Shown in pieces: positions 1 to 6,774 of a stretch of 18,878 nt of DNA. The stretch lies in NCBI GenBank assembly GCA_002686465.1, contig NZCP01000029.1, positions 1-18,878 of the forward strand. Reading direction: 5' to 3'. Source of the stretch: Candidatus Woesebacteria bacterium (GTDB lineage: Bacteria; Patescibacteriota; Microgenomatia; UBA8517; UBA10165). A program made the position numbers and the translations under genes. The notes under the pieces were generated by a model that did no database searches, was not told the DNA's origin, and saw only the letters and a list, made by a program, of their open reading frames with translations. Numbering within the stretch: the stretch's first letter is position 1; every line of letters begins with the position of its first letter.

Positions 1-453
1 AACGTTAAGCACCCGACCGGTTTTCAGAACCCGGCTCGTTTCCTGTGCAATGCTCTGGATATTCTCCGGAAGAGTTTCCCTCTCTGGAGAACCACCAATT
101 AACCTATGACCAATGACATTAGCAATAACAACTTCGTTCACACTTTCATCCCTAAACGGCGACTTTTGCCCTCGTGCTAATAATATAAACCCTTTTCCCT
201 CCCCTATATACTTTCTACCCTTCTCATCTCTCTGTCCTACAACTTCAGAAGCCTCTTTGACTACCTTCGAATCAGTATCTATTCCTACATAAATCTCATT
301 TTTCCCGATCTTTCGCTGTTCATTCCCCATAGGATGCGGAAATCTCCCAACCCCAATATCAAGAATGATTCTTTTTACCTTCCTTAGGATCTGATACTTC
401 TCCCTCCATATATTTATTCTACTCTTCCTTCTCCCTTTTTGTCTCTTTCTCAA
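1..453 (-). CDS. Class I SAM-dependent methyltransferase (3' end beyond the window)
   Basis: The open frame reads to the window edge, so only the first 151 codons are visible. It shows a Rossmann-type methyltransferase pattern. Motif I is IILDIGVGRF (the DxGxG-like SAM loop), followed by an acidic strand end, VGIDTDS. A motif-IV-like stretch is PFRDESVNEVVIANVIGH, and RVLKTGRVLNV matches the post-IV 'RVLKPGG' element. The substrate cannot be told. No ATG fits. The best start is TTG at 453, inside the last codons of dnaB (35-nt overlap), with AGG four bases upstream. Translational coupling to dnaB is therefore likely. The fold assignment is fairly safe; the start is less so. Confidence 0.7.
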   Translation of the reverse strand, partial: MRKRQKGRRKSRINIWREKYQILRKVKRIILDIGVGRFPHPMGNEQRKIGKNEIYVGIDTDSKVVKEASEVVGQRDEKGRKYIGEGKGFILLARGQKSPFRDESVNEVVIANVIGHRLIGGSPERETLPENIQSIAQETSRVLKTGRVLNV

Positions 454-1747
454 AAAACCTGATACGGTCGCCTTTGAAGTAAAGCTTGATTTGGCGAAGA
501 GGTCCGTTTCGGTGTTTGGCGATATCTAAAGTATAATTTTCCAAATCTTCTTCATCCTCACGCCACAAAAACAAAACAACATCAGCATCCTGTTCAATCG
601 CTCCTGACTCCCGAAGGTCCGCAAGTTGTGGCCGTCTTGTTCCTCTTTGTTCGACTGCTCTGGAAAGCTGAGAGAGAGCCAAAACAGGAATTTTTAACTC
701 TCGCGCAAGATTTTTTAAACCTTGCGAGATTTCTGATACTTCTTGGACCCGGTTTTCCAAATTTCTCCCTCGTACAAGCTGTAAATAGTCAACAACAAGA
801 ATGTCCAGTCCTTTTTCTACCTGCAATCTCCTAGCCTTTGTACGCATCTCAATAACTGATGAGGCCGGGGTGTCATCGATATACAACGGTGCTTCGGCCA
901 ATTCACCCATAGCGTCTGACAACTTCGTAAAATCGCGCTCTCCCAACTTTCCCGTTTTAAGCTTCCAGGCATCAATATCGGCTTGCGACACCAAAAGCCT
1001 ATCTACAAGTTCTTCTTTGCTCATCTCAAGAGAGAAAAGACCAACCGGGCGTTGGGTAGAAACTGCAACAGATTGAGCAACATTTAGGGCTAAAGCAGTT
1101 TTACCCATACCGGGCCGGGCCGCCAAAATAACTAAATTAGATTTTTGAAAACCGGCTAGAGCATCATCTAAACTTGAAAAACCAGAAGGCACGCCTCGCA
1201 ATCCACCCGGTTGTTTATGCAACTCGTCCAGGCGGTCGAAAGACTCGGCTAACGCTGAACGTACCGGAACAAAAGCCTGAGCAAGATTTTGCTGGGTCAA
1301 AGAAAACACTTCAGTTTCTGCTCGATCAAGAAGTTCATCGGCGGCAAGAGAGTCATCAAGAGAGGCCTCGACCAATCTTGCTGCCGCCTGCATCAAAGAG
1401 CGCTTAACTGCCGCATCCTTAACAATCTTGCCGTAGTGTTCAACGTGTGCAGCAGTCGGAACTCGATTAACTAAATCGGCAAGATACGATGCACCACCAA
1501 TTTCTTTGAGCCTCTTTTTCCGCCTGAGGCGCTCGGATACCGTTAAAACATCGATCGGCTCTCTCGCTTCGTACAGATCAAGGATTACATCAAAAACAGA
1601 AGCATGTTTATCGTCATAAAAATGCTCGGATTTCAAAAACTCGGCAACGTTGACAATCGCATTTTTGTCCAACAGCAACGCTCCTAAAACAGAGACTTCA
1701 GCATCTTCCGAATGGGGCGGTATCCGGACTTGGATATTAGCGGCCAT
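419..1747 (-). CDS. dnaB: Replicative DNA helicase DnaB
   Basis: Hexameric 5'-3' helicase that unwinds DNA at the replication fork and recruits primase. It is 442 aa, a normal length for the family. The N-terminal domain (about 10-110) begins with the typical PHSEDAEVSVLGALL. The RecA-like motor follows from about 185: Walker A RPGMGKT (211-217), the catalytic glutamate in FSLEM (E241), Walker B ILVVDYLQLV (316-325), and the C-terminal KHRNGP region (411-416). No intein or insertion is visible. The gene lies 18 nt after the MBL-fold gene, with no promoter seen in the gap, so it is probably the second gene of that operon. Its final codons overlap the methyltransferase start. Confidence 0.97.
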   Translation of the reverse strand: MAANIQVRIPPHSEDAEVSVLGALLLDKNAIVNVAEFLKSEHFYDDKHASVFDVILDLYEAREPIDVLTVSERLRRKKRLKEIGGASYLADLVNRVPTAAHVEHYGKIVKDAAVKRSLMQAAARLVEASLDDSLAADELLDRAETEVFSLTQQNLAQAFVPVRSALAESFDRLDELHKQPGGLRGVPSGFSSLDDALAGFQKSNLVILAARPGMGKTALALNVAQSVAVSTQRPVGLFSLEMSKEELVDRLLVSQADIDAWKLKTGKLGERDFTKLSDAMGELAEAPLYIDDTPASSVIEMRTKARRLQVEKGLDILVVDYLQLVRGRNLENRVQEVSEISQGLKNLARELKIPVLALSQLSRAVEQRGTRRPQLADLRESGAIEQDADVVLFLWREDEEDLENYTLDIAKHRNGPLRQIKLYFKGDRIRFFEKETKREKEE

Positions 1748-1765
1748 AATTAAATTGGCACAGTT

Positions 1766-2416
1766 TTAACTTCGCCTCTCAAGAACAACTAATTGTTCCT
1801 CTTCTGGTAGTTTATCGTGTGTAACAACAAATTTACTACTCCTTGTTGGCTCAACTCCAATTTCCTTTATAAAATCATCAACGCTCGCCAGTCCTTTGAA
1901 CGTCTTCGGGTCCAAACCGTCTACTTGGTAATGCATCGGGATAACAACTTTTGGTTCAAGAGAAGAAACAACTTCAGATGCACGGGAAGAATCTAACGTG
2001 TAAACACCTCCAACCGGTACTAGAACTACGTCTACCGCACCGATCTCCCCTATTTGCTCTCCTGAGAGCTTATGACCTAAATCTCCTAAGTGACAAACAA
2101 CAACGTTATCAATCTTTATTACAAAAATGGTGTTTGTCCCACGCTGTGCTCCTTGCTTGTCGTCATGAAATGTTGAGATACCAAAAACCGAAACCCCTTT
2201 TATCTCATACTCTCCTGGGGAAGAAAGAACCTTGGGCGTACCAGAGACGGCATCAACCTTGCTATGATCTTTATGTTCATGAGAAACCGTCACAATATCG
2301 GCCTCCGTTTTAGGAAATTTGATTCCGATCATCCCCGAATCATAAGGGTCTGTTACGACAGAAACTTCTTTACCTTTAATGCGAAAAGAGGAATGACCAA
2401 GCCAAACGATCTCCAT
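1766..2416 (-). CDS. MBL-fold metal-dependent hydrolase (UlaG/UPF0173-like)
   Basis: Cytoplasmic metallo-beta-lactamase-fold hydrolase, 216 aa, without a signal peptide. The N-terminal strand has WLGHSSFRI. The metal site shows SHEHKDH (H46, H48, D50, H51), then H109/D112 in CHLGDLGH and H162 in IPMHYQ, a full dinuclear set. The overall pattern is that of small stand-alone hydrolases related to UlaG and UPF0173 that are common in Patescibacteria. The substrate is unknown. It is the first gene of the MBL-dnaB-methyltransferase operon, and its ATG lies only 9 nt from a good -10 box. A lactonase or nuclease role cannot be excluded. Confidence 0.85.
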   Translation of the reverse strand: MEIVWLGHSSFRIKGKEVSVVTDPYDSGMIGIKFPKTEADIVTVSHEHKDHSKVDAVSGTPKVLSSPGEYEIKGVSVFGISTFHDDKQGAQRGTNTIFVIKIDNVVVCHLGDLGHKLSGEQIGEIGAVDVVLVPVGGVYTLDSSRASEVVSSLEPKVVIPMHYQVDGLDPKTFKGLASVDDFIKEIGVEPTRSSKFVVTHDKLPEEEQLVVLERRS

Positions 2417-2425
2417 ATCGTGTGC

Positions 2426-2454
2426 AGTTTAACACGACACCTTTTGGTTGACAA
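2426..2454 (-). promoter_or_regulatory. Promoter of the MBL-dnaB operon
   Basis: Read on the minus strand: -35 TTGTCA (2454-2449), a 17-nt spacer and -10 TAAACT (2431-2426). The ATG of the MBL gene is 9 nt beyond the -10, so the predicted transcript starts almost at the start codon. It is back-to-back with the plus-strand promoter at 2478. Confidence 0.6.
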
Positions 2455-2477
2455 GATACCGCAAAGAACAACTCAGG

Positions 2478-2506
2478 TTGAAAACTGGCACAAAATAAGC
2501 TATATT
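2478..2506 (+). promoter_or_regulatory. Promoter of the Ig-like / DUF5666-like pair
   Basis: -35 TTGAAA (2478-2483), an exact 17-nt spacer and -10 TATATT (2501-2506). The start codon at 2515 is 8 nt after the -10, which predicts a leaderless or nearly leaderless mRNA. Confidence 0.65.
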
Positions 2507-2514
2507 ACCTGGGA

Positions 2515-2958
2515 ATGCGTAAGGAAGTCCTCATCGCAATAATAATAGGAGTTGGTCTAGGGTCAGCCGTCGCCTTCGGAATCTGGCGGGCTAATCTTGT
2601 CCTCAGTCCACAAAACGGCCAAGAACAAAACCAGCAAGCATCCCCCTCTCCAACCGATGATATAATAACTAGTTCACAATTGGTTGTTACTCAACCAGAA
2701 AATAACGTCGTTATTTCCAAAGATGAAGTGGAGGTTCAAGGAAACGCCTCACCAGAATCAACCATTGTCATTCTGGCAAACTCTGGCGAAATTATATTGG
2801 AGGCAGAAGCGGATGGAAATTTTAAAGAAACGGTGGGGCTTGAAGGTGGAGCCAACGAGATTACAGTTGTCGCATACGACAAAGAAGGTAACGAGTCGAG
2901 ACAGACAATAACAGTTGTTTATTCGACTGAATTTGCGGAGGAAGGAGAAGAAGAATAA
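2515..2958 (+). CDS. Membrane-anchored protein with a bacterial Ig-like domain
   Basis: 147 aa. An N-terminal hydrophobic segment at about 6-28 (IAIIIGVGLGSAVAFGIWRA) serves as membrane anchor or uncleaved signal. A Gln/Ser/Pro-rich linker (about 32-50) follows. One beta-sandwich domain (about 55-140) has the pattern of bacterial Ig-like/glucodextranase-B-type modules: VTQPENNVVISKDEVEVQG, then GNFKETVGLEGGANEITVVA, then an EGNESRQTITVVY end. The C-terminus is acidic (EEGEEE). It is probably a surface protein exposed outside the membrane; its partner is unknown. The TAA overlaps the next ATG by one base (TAATG), so the pair is translationally coupled. Confidence 0.75.
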   Translation: MRKEVLIAIIIGVGLGSAVAFGIWRANLVLSPQNGQEQNQQASPSPTDDIITSSQLVVTQPENNVVISKDEVEVQGNASPESTIVILANSGEIILEAEADGNFKETVGLEGGANEITVVAYDKEGNESRQTITVVYSTEFAEEGEEE

Positions 2959-3674
2959 TGAAAAACTCAAAGGTCAAAACTCAAAACTTTTTGCTCTTCA
3001 GTCTTACTTTTGCCTTTTGTCTTTTAACTTTTAACTTTGCAGTTTCAGCGCAGGAAGCAACGGGACCTGCTGAAACTCCAATCACAGATTCTGTCAGAGA
3101 TAAAGTGCGCAAAACAATTGAAAATCTCGTTCGAAAGCCAAAAGCAGTAGTGGGAAATCTTACAGACATCAGCGATTCTACACTTCAGATCGAATCAAAA
3201 GATGCCAAAACATTTATGGTTGCAACTACTGAGGATACCGTCTACTTGAGAATAACAAATGACAAAAGATCAGAGATTGAATTTGAAGACCTAGTTTTAC
3301 TAGATTTTGTTATTGCGATGGGTCACAGAAACGGGAACGATGTGTTAGAGGCGGTTCGAGTTGTAACATATGACAAAAGCCCAATCAGTGTTGGTAGCGC
3401 AATTTACGGGACTGTACAAGAGGTGGGGAAAACTACTCTCACTGTAAAGCACCCTAAGAAAAATACTACTTGGACGGTTAAGCTGGCAAAAAAGGCGACG
3501 ATAACAGCAAAGGGCGAAGAAGGCATAGACGAGATTGACCTTTCCGACATCGAGGATGGCGACAGCATCATCGCGGCAGGTAGCTTAGACAAAGATGATG
3601 AAACAATTCTTAGCGCCCGAAAAATCCATGTGATTCCAGGAAATTTCCCTTCCCCAACCCCGCAAGCTGAATAA
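2958..3674 (+). CDS. Secreted protein with two DUF5666-like (OB-type) repeats
   Basis: 238 aa. The N-terminal signal peptide is about 8-31, with a hydrophobic FLLFSLTFAFCLLTFNFAV core and a likely cut near SAQ-EA. Two related beta-rich modules follow, one beginning VVGNLTDISDSTLQIES and the other IYGTVQEVGKTTLTVKH. Each continues into a line such as 'DLVLLDFVIAMGHRNGNDVLEAVRVV' or 'DIEDGDSIIAAGSLDKDDETILSARKI' (shown here only as pattern). This is typical of DUF5666-like proteins of Gram-positive bacteria and Patescibacteria. The function is unknown, with export to the cell surface likely. It is coupled to the upstream gene by a 1-nt overlap. The signal-peptide DNA is an odd low-complexity repeat, listed separately. 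Confidence 0.7.
   Translation: MKNSKVKTQNFLLFSLTFAFCLLTFNFAVSAQEATGPAETPITDSVRDKVRKTIENLVRKPKAVVGNLTDISDSTLQIESKDAKTFMVATTEDTVYLRITNDKRSEIEFEDLVLLDFVIAMGHRNGNDVLEAVRVVTYDKSPISVGSAIYGTVQEVGKTTLTVKHPKKNTTWTVKLAKKATITAKGEEGIDEIDLSDIEDGDSIIAAGSLDKDDETILSARKIHVIPGNFPSPTPQAE
2962..3039 (+). repeat. Low-complexity inverted repeat forming the signal-peptide coding DNA
   Basis: Bases 2962-2986 are built from iterations of a 7-8 nt TCAAAAC-like word. Bases 3007-3039 carry the same word type inverted (CTTTTAACTTTTAACTTTG). Together they could fold into a long imperfect hairpin covering the start of the gene. A 25-nt relative (22 of 25 identical to 2962-2986) lies in the rpsF tail at 12059-12083 on the minus strand. 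The element is read in frame as the basic n-region and hydrophobic core of a signal peptide. Confidence 0.5.
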
Positions 3675-3675
3675 T

Positions 3676-3703
3676 TTGACTTGAACCACAATCCTGATAG
3701 AAT
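3676..3703 (+). promoter_or_regulatory. Promoter of the hisS leader
   Basis: -35 TTGACT (3676-3681), 16-nt spacer, -10 TAGAAT (3698-3703), right after the stop of the previous gene. The predicted start of transcription is near 3710, about 5-7 nt before the leader-peptide ATG at 3716 and about 130 nt before hisS. Confidence 0.65.
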
Positions 3704-3715
3704 GTAGTTAGTATC

Positions 3716-3763
3716 ATGAAAGTAAAGCTTATTCAGGCACGAAATCATCATCAACCAGCCTAA
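3716..3763 (+). CDS. Putative histidine leader peptide (15 aa)
   Basis: The short frame encodes MKVKLIQARNHHQPA and ends with TAA at 3761-3763. It has two adjacent His codons (CAT CAT, 3746-3751). It begins 12 nt after the -10 box, so it has almost no 5' UTR and no Shine-Dalgarno. Its stop codon falls in the loop of the first leader hairpin. A ribosome waiting for charged tRNA-His would sit just upstream of RNA segment 1 and mask it. Only two His codons are present, fewer than the seven in the enterobacterial hisL. The reading as a sensor peptide comes from the position of the frame, the product of the next gene and the RNA structure. Confidence 0.6.
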   Translation: MKVKLIQARNHHQPA

Positions 3764-3825
3764 AAGTTGGTTGGTTTTTTGTGTGTAAAAATAAGCAAGT
3801 AACCAGCCAACCGGCTGGTTTTTTT
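3752..3825 (+). promoter_or_regulatory. Predicted His-responsive transcription attenuator of hisS
   Basis: Four segments are visible: 1 = AACCAGCC (3753-3760), 2 = GGTTGGTT (3769-3776), 3 = AACCAGCC (3801-3808), 4 = GGCTGGTT (3813-3820). Segments 1:2 pair over 8 bp with one G-U. Segments 3:4 pair perfectly over 8 bp with loop AACC and run into a T tract (terminator). Segments 2:3 pair over 11 bp when extended to 3766-3776 with 3801-3811, one G-U, which is longer than either competitor. This is the 1:2 / 2:3 / 3:4 logic of trp/his-type attenuators. Stalling at 3746-3751 would cover segment 1 and favour 2:3, allowing read-through into hisS. Ribosome completion, or no leader translation, would favour 3:4 and termination. 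Confidence 0.65.
3801..3825 (+). terminator. Intrinsic terminator in the hisS leader
   Basis: Perfect 8-bp stem AACCAGCC / GGCTGGTT with a 4-nt loop, followed by TTTTT (seven T counting the stem end). It lies between a promoter and hisS rather than after a gene, as expected of an attenuator terminator. A weaker copy with its own T run is at 3753-3780. Confidence 0.75.
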
Positions 3826-3842
3826 GTGACAAAAAGAATACT

Positions 3843-5060
3843 ATGAATTTAGTGGACAAAATAAAAGTACAAACTCTGAAAGGCTTTCGGGACTTCTTGC
3901 CTGAACAGGCACGAAAGCGCCAGTATGTTATTAACACCTTGAGGGGGGTATTTGAATCCTATGGCTTTGAGCCCCTAGAAACCCCGGCTTTGGAATATGA
4001 GGAAGTGCTCACTGGTAAGTATGGTGAGGAGGGCAATAAACTCATGTATCGTTTTACTGATAACGGAGGCAGAAAAGTAGCGTTGAGATACGACCAAACC
4101 GTTCCCCTAACCCGCGTGGTGGCACAGTATGGCGACAAGCTGCCCAAGCCATTTAAAAGGTATCAAATTCAACCTGTATGGAGAGCAGAAAATCCCCAAA
4201 AAGGTCGATATCGAGAGTTTTTGCAGTGTGATATTGACACTGTTGGCACAAAGTCTCTTTTGGCGGACGCCGAAATAATTGCTTGTACAGTCGGGGCGGT
4301 CAGGAAGCTCGGAATTAAATCAGCAAAAATGCAAATTAATGATCGAGCAGTATTTGAGAACCTAAAACCAGAGTTTGTGTCTGCAATTGACAAACTCGAA
4401 AAGATAGGAAAAGAAGGAGTTGTCAAAGAACTAGTAGCAAAAGGTATGAATGACGCGCAAAAGTATGTTGATTCGCTAACCCAGGAAAAACCAAGTAAGA
4501 ATGTTCTTGCTGTATTCAAAATGTTGAAAGATATGGGACTCACCGAAGGTGTTGATTTTGAATTCAAGCCTAGTTTGGCACGTGGCATGGATTACTATAC
4601 TGGAGTAATCTTTGAGCTGGTGGATTCTGAAAACCCTTCTCTTTCATTTGCCGGAGGTGGCCGCTATGATAACCTAATCGGCATGTTCTCTAAACAATCC
4701 GTTCCTGCTGTGGGGATAGGATTCGGCTTTGATCGCTTGGTTGAAACGCTGGAAGAAAAAAAGTTGTTTCCGAAAGATCTAGTTTCCACCAAGGTGATTG
4801 TTACTATTTTCAGTCCAGATCTTACAAATCAATCGATTAAAGTAGCATCCCAGCTAAGAGATGCTGGAATCAACACTGAACTTTATTCGGATGAAGCAAA
4901 GCTAGATAAACAACTAAAGTATGCGAACAAACAAGGTATTCCGTGGGTCCTTGTAATTGGACCAGAAGAATCCAAAAATGATGTAGTGAAGCTCAAAAAT
5001 ATGGAAACAAGAAAAGAAGAATCTCTATCAGTCACAGCTCTTATAAAGAAACTTAAATGA
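3843..5060 (+). CDS. hisS: Histidine--tRNA ligase (HisRS)
   Basis: Class II synthetase that charges tRNA-His, cytoplasmic, 405 aa, near the usual size. It begins with the family signature VQTLKGFRDFLPEQARKR. Other family motifs are ALRYDQTVPLTR, motif 2 around PVWRAENPQKGRYREFLQ, the HisA box LARGMDYYTGVIFE, AGGGRYDNLIG, and motif 3 VPAVGIGFGFDRL. The anticodon-binding domain occupies about residues 315-405. No Shine-Dalgarno is seen before the ATG, only A-rich sequence, so expression probably depends on read-through of the attenuator just upstream. It ends in TGA and overlaps the transporter start (ATGA). Confidence 0.97.
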   Translation: MNLVDKIKVQTLKGFRDFLPEQARKRQYVINTLRGVFESYGFEPLETPALEYEEVLTGKYGEEGNKLMYRFTDNGGRKVALRYDQTVPLTRVVAQYGDKLPKPFKRYQIQPVWRAENPQKGRYREFLQCDIDTVGTKSLLADAEIIACTVGAVRKLGIKSAKMQINDRAVFENLKPEFVSAIDKLEKIGKEGVVKELVAKGMNDAQKYVDSLTQEKPSKNVLAVFKMLKDMGLTEGVDFEFKPSLARGMDYYTGVIFELVDSENPSLSFAGGGRYDNLIGMFSKQSVPAVGIGFGFDRLVETLEEKKLFPKDLVSTKVIVTIFSPDLTNQSIKVASQLRDAGINTELYSDEAKLDKQLKYANKQGIPWVLVIGPEESKNDVVKLKNMETRKEESLSVTALIKKLK

Positions 5061-5995
5061 GCACTCGCCTAACTGCCTATATCCTACTTCTCCTCTCCTC
5101 CATTATTTGGGGTGCATCTGGGCCGATTATTAAATTCACTTTAGATTTTACAACACCATTTAATTTTCTCTTTTGGAGATTTCTACTTGTGGCAGTAGTC
5201 GCCACCCCAATTTTTTTGTGGTACATCAAACGTCACCCAATAAAGACTCAGTGGTTGCCTAAAATAATCTTTTTGGGTTTTTTGGCAACAACAATTAACC
5301 TAAGTCTAGTTTTCTTTGGGTTCGAACGAACGTCCGCTATTCAAGGAACTCTACTTGCCTCGATTGCCCCAATATTTGTAGTTACAGGAGGTATTATTTT
5401 TCTAAAAGAAAAAGTCACTAGGCGTGAGCAAATTGGAATCTCCCTCGCTTTCTTGGGCACTATATTCATAGTACTTGAACCACTTTTGCAACAAGGAGTA
5501 TTCATAACAAACGATATGGTTTTAGGAAACTTTCTTCTGATTCTGGCGAACCTTTCTTGGATGGTCTTCGTGCTTCTTTCCAAAAATTGGTTTGAAGAAG
5601 GAATTAAACCCTTTCATATTGTCTTTATCTCTTTCCTCGTAGGGTTAGTCAGTTTCTTCCCTCTATCAATTATTGAAAGCTCTTCTCTCCCCTCAATAGC
5701 CAACGTTGCTCCATCAGGGATACTTGGCATTGCCTTCATGGCCATATTTGCAGGTTTGATTGCTTACACTGCATATGAGGTGGCGCTTGCACGAATTGAA
5801 GCATCAGAGGCAACAGTCTTCCATTACCTCCTTCCCATTTGGGCAGCCCCCTTGGCAGTCTTGTGGCTTGGGGAAATTATTACTCCTACATTCTTGATTG
5901 GGGCATTAATTATTGCAATTGGGGTGGTCATTGCAGAATACCGCAAAGGCTTACTAACTGGAATAAGAAGCCACCACCTTGCCCATCACAAATAA
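5057..5995 (+). CDS. EamA/DMT-family transporter
   Basis: 312 aa, about ten hydrophobic helices arranged as two EamA repeats (about 5-140 and 150-292). Typical signs are 'SSIIWGASGPIIKFTL' at the N-terminus, the helix pair around 'FFGFERTSAIQGTLLASIAPIFV', and 'ALARIEASEATVFHYLLPIWA' in the second half. The family moves small metabolites, often amino acids or nucleotide-type compounds, across the inner membrane, and the direction varies. It overlaps hisS by 4 nt and has no promoter of its own, so it should share the hisS attenuator. That suggests, without proving it, a link to histidine or amino-acid transport. It ends directly against the convergent membrane gene. Confidence 0.88.
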   Translation: MSTRLTAYILLLLSSIIWGASGPIIKFTLDFTTPFNFLFWRFLLVAVVATPIFLWYIKRHPIKTQWLPKIIFLGFLATTINLSLVFFGFERTSAIQGTLLASIAPIFVVTGGIIFLKEKVTRREQIGISLAFLGTIFIVLEPLLQQGVFITNDMVLGNFLLILANLSWMVFVLLSKNWFEEGIKPFHIVFISFLVGLVSFFPLSIIESSSLPSIANVAPSGILGIAFMAIFAGLIAYTAYEVALARIEASEATVFHYLLPIWAAPLAVLWLGEIITPTFLIGALIIAIGVVIAEYRKGLLTGIRSHHLAHHK

Positions 5996-6673
5996 TTACG
6001 CCGTGCTTGGAGCTGAGGCCGGACTTGAAGCGTTGGATGCACCTGACTCAAGCTTACGGTAGACATGAGCGAGAGCAATACCAGTAAGAGGTATTGTAAC
6101 AAGTAAACCTATTCCTAGGGCGAGGAAACCAACAAAATTTATTCCTATAAACATAAGCCACAGCAAGATAAGATTAAAGAAAGAGCCGCGTGTTGCTCCC
6201 CAGCTTTTCCGTATTGCCTCGAAGGGACCAACGCCTTTATCAACGACAAAGTAAGGAGCAAATTGTAACCTAGTAGAAAAAATAATTCCAGGAATTATCA
6301 ATAGCACAAAACCGAAAAAGACAATGATTCCGAGCAAGATAGAAGTAAAAGCATATTTTATGAACAATTTGTAGTTCGTAAATAGCTCATCGAATTCAGC
6401 AGTACCCGTATCGGCAAAACTCAATAAAATTTTTAGAAGACCAATCGCAAGAAGCGTGCTTATTCCCCAGGAGAGCAGCGATGCGATACCATTACTGCCC
6501 GCATCAAAATCCCCGCCGCTGTTAAAATTAAAACTGGCGAAACCCCCGGCAATAGAATAAGCCACAACAGGTATCAGCCAAACCATCAGAAACACAGGAA
6601 TCAGCATCCAAATGTGCGCTTTTATTGTCTTCCAACCAAACGCGACTGCCTCGGTTTTAGAAAACTTTTGCAT
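5996..6673 (-). CDS. Polytopic membrane protein of unknown function (DUF975-like)
   Basis: 225 aa. About five or six hydrophobic segments: 'IWMLIPVFLMVWLIPVVAYSI', 'LLSWGISTLLAIGLLKILL', 'ILLGIIVFFGFVLLIIPGII', 'LILLWLMFIGINFVGFLALG', 'LLVTIPLTGIALAHVY'. The middle resembles DUF975/'glycerophosphodiesterase-membrane-domain' type proteins, with IIPGIIFSTRLQFAPYFVVDKGVGPFEA-type spacing (pattern only) followed by IRKSWGATRGSF. The tail is Ser/Ala/Pro-rich and probably disordered. No catalytic residues are recognised and the role is unknown. It has a single-gene transcription unit with its own promoter and abuts the EamA stop with no spare bases. Confidence 0.7.
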   Translation of the reverse strand: MQKFSKTEAVAFGWKTIKAHIWMLIPVFLMVWLIPVVAYSIAGGFASFNFNSGGDFDAGSNGIASLLSWGISTLLAIGLLKILLSFADTGTAEFDELFTNYKLFIKYAFTSILLGIIVFFGFVLLIIPGIIFSTRLQFAPYFVVDKGVGPFEAIRKSWGATRGSFFNLILLWLMFIGINFVGFLALGIGLLVTIPLTGIALAHVYRKLESGASNASSPASAPSTA

Positions 6674-6682
6674 GTATCCCAG

Positions 6683-6710
6683 TCTATACCCAATTGTGTA
6701 GCGGTGTCAA
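6683..6710 (-). promoter_or_regulatory. Promoter of the DUF975-like gene
   Basis: On the minus strand: consensus -35 TTGACA (6710-6705), 16-nt spacer, -10 TATAGA (6688-6683). The ATG (6673) is 9 nt beyond the -10, so a leaderless transcript is predicted. Confidence 0.65.
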
Positions 6711-6733
6711 TAATTGGTCAAAAAGGCTAGTTT

Positions 6734-6763
6734 TTGCCTAAAGTAGGCATTTTTGTGTATAAT
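6734..6763 (+). promoter_or_regulatory. rpmE-prfA promoter with an overlapping palindrome
   Basis: Consensus -10 TATAAT (6758-6763), with -35-like TTGCCT (6734-6739) 18 nt upstream. The -35 is embedded in an inverted repeat, TGCCTA / TAGGCA with a 3-nt AAG centre (6735-6749), followed by five T. It could be an operator or a small terminator-like hairpin. It lies between divergent genes, so a terminator is not obviously needed. Confidence 0.5.
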
Positions 6764-6774
6764 ATGCTCAATAA

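Noticed and set aside
3753..3825. Two plain tandem terminators for the upstream gene at 2958-3674
   Set aside because: A promoter and a short frame lie between that gene and the hairpins, and the 11-bp 2:3 pairing would be an odd coincidence. Not fully excluded.
3676..3842. T-box riboswitch before hisS
   Set aside because: The leader is short and lacks the conserved T-box sequence and the large Stem I; the attenuator reading explains it better.
3843..5060. TGA recoded as an amino acid, as in Gracilibacteria
   Set aside because: hisS ends normally at TGA with an ATGA overlap, and no gene here needs in-frame TGA read-through.
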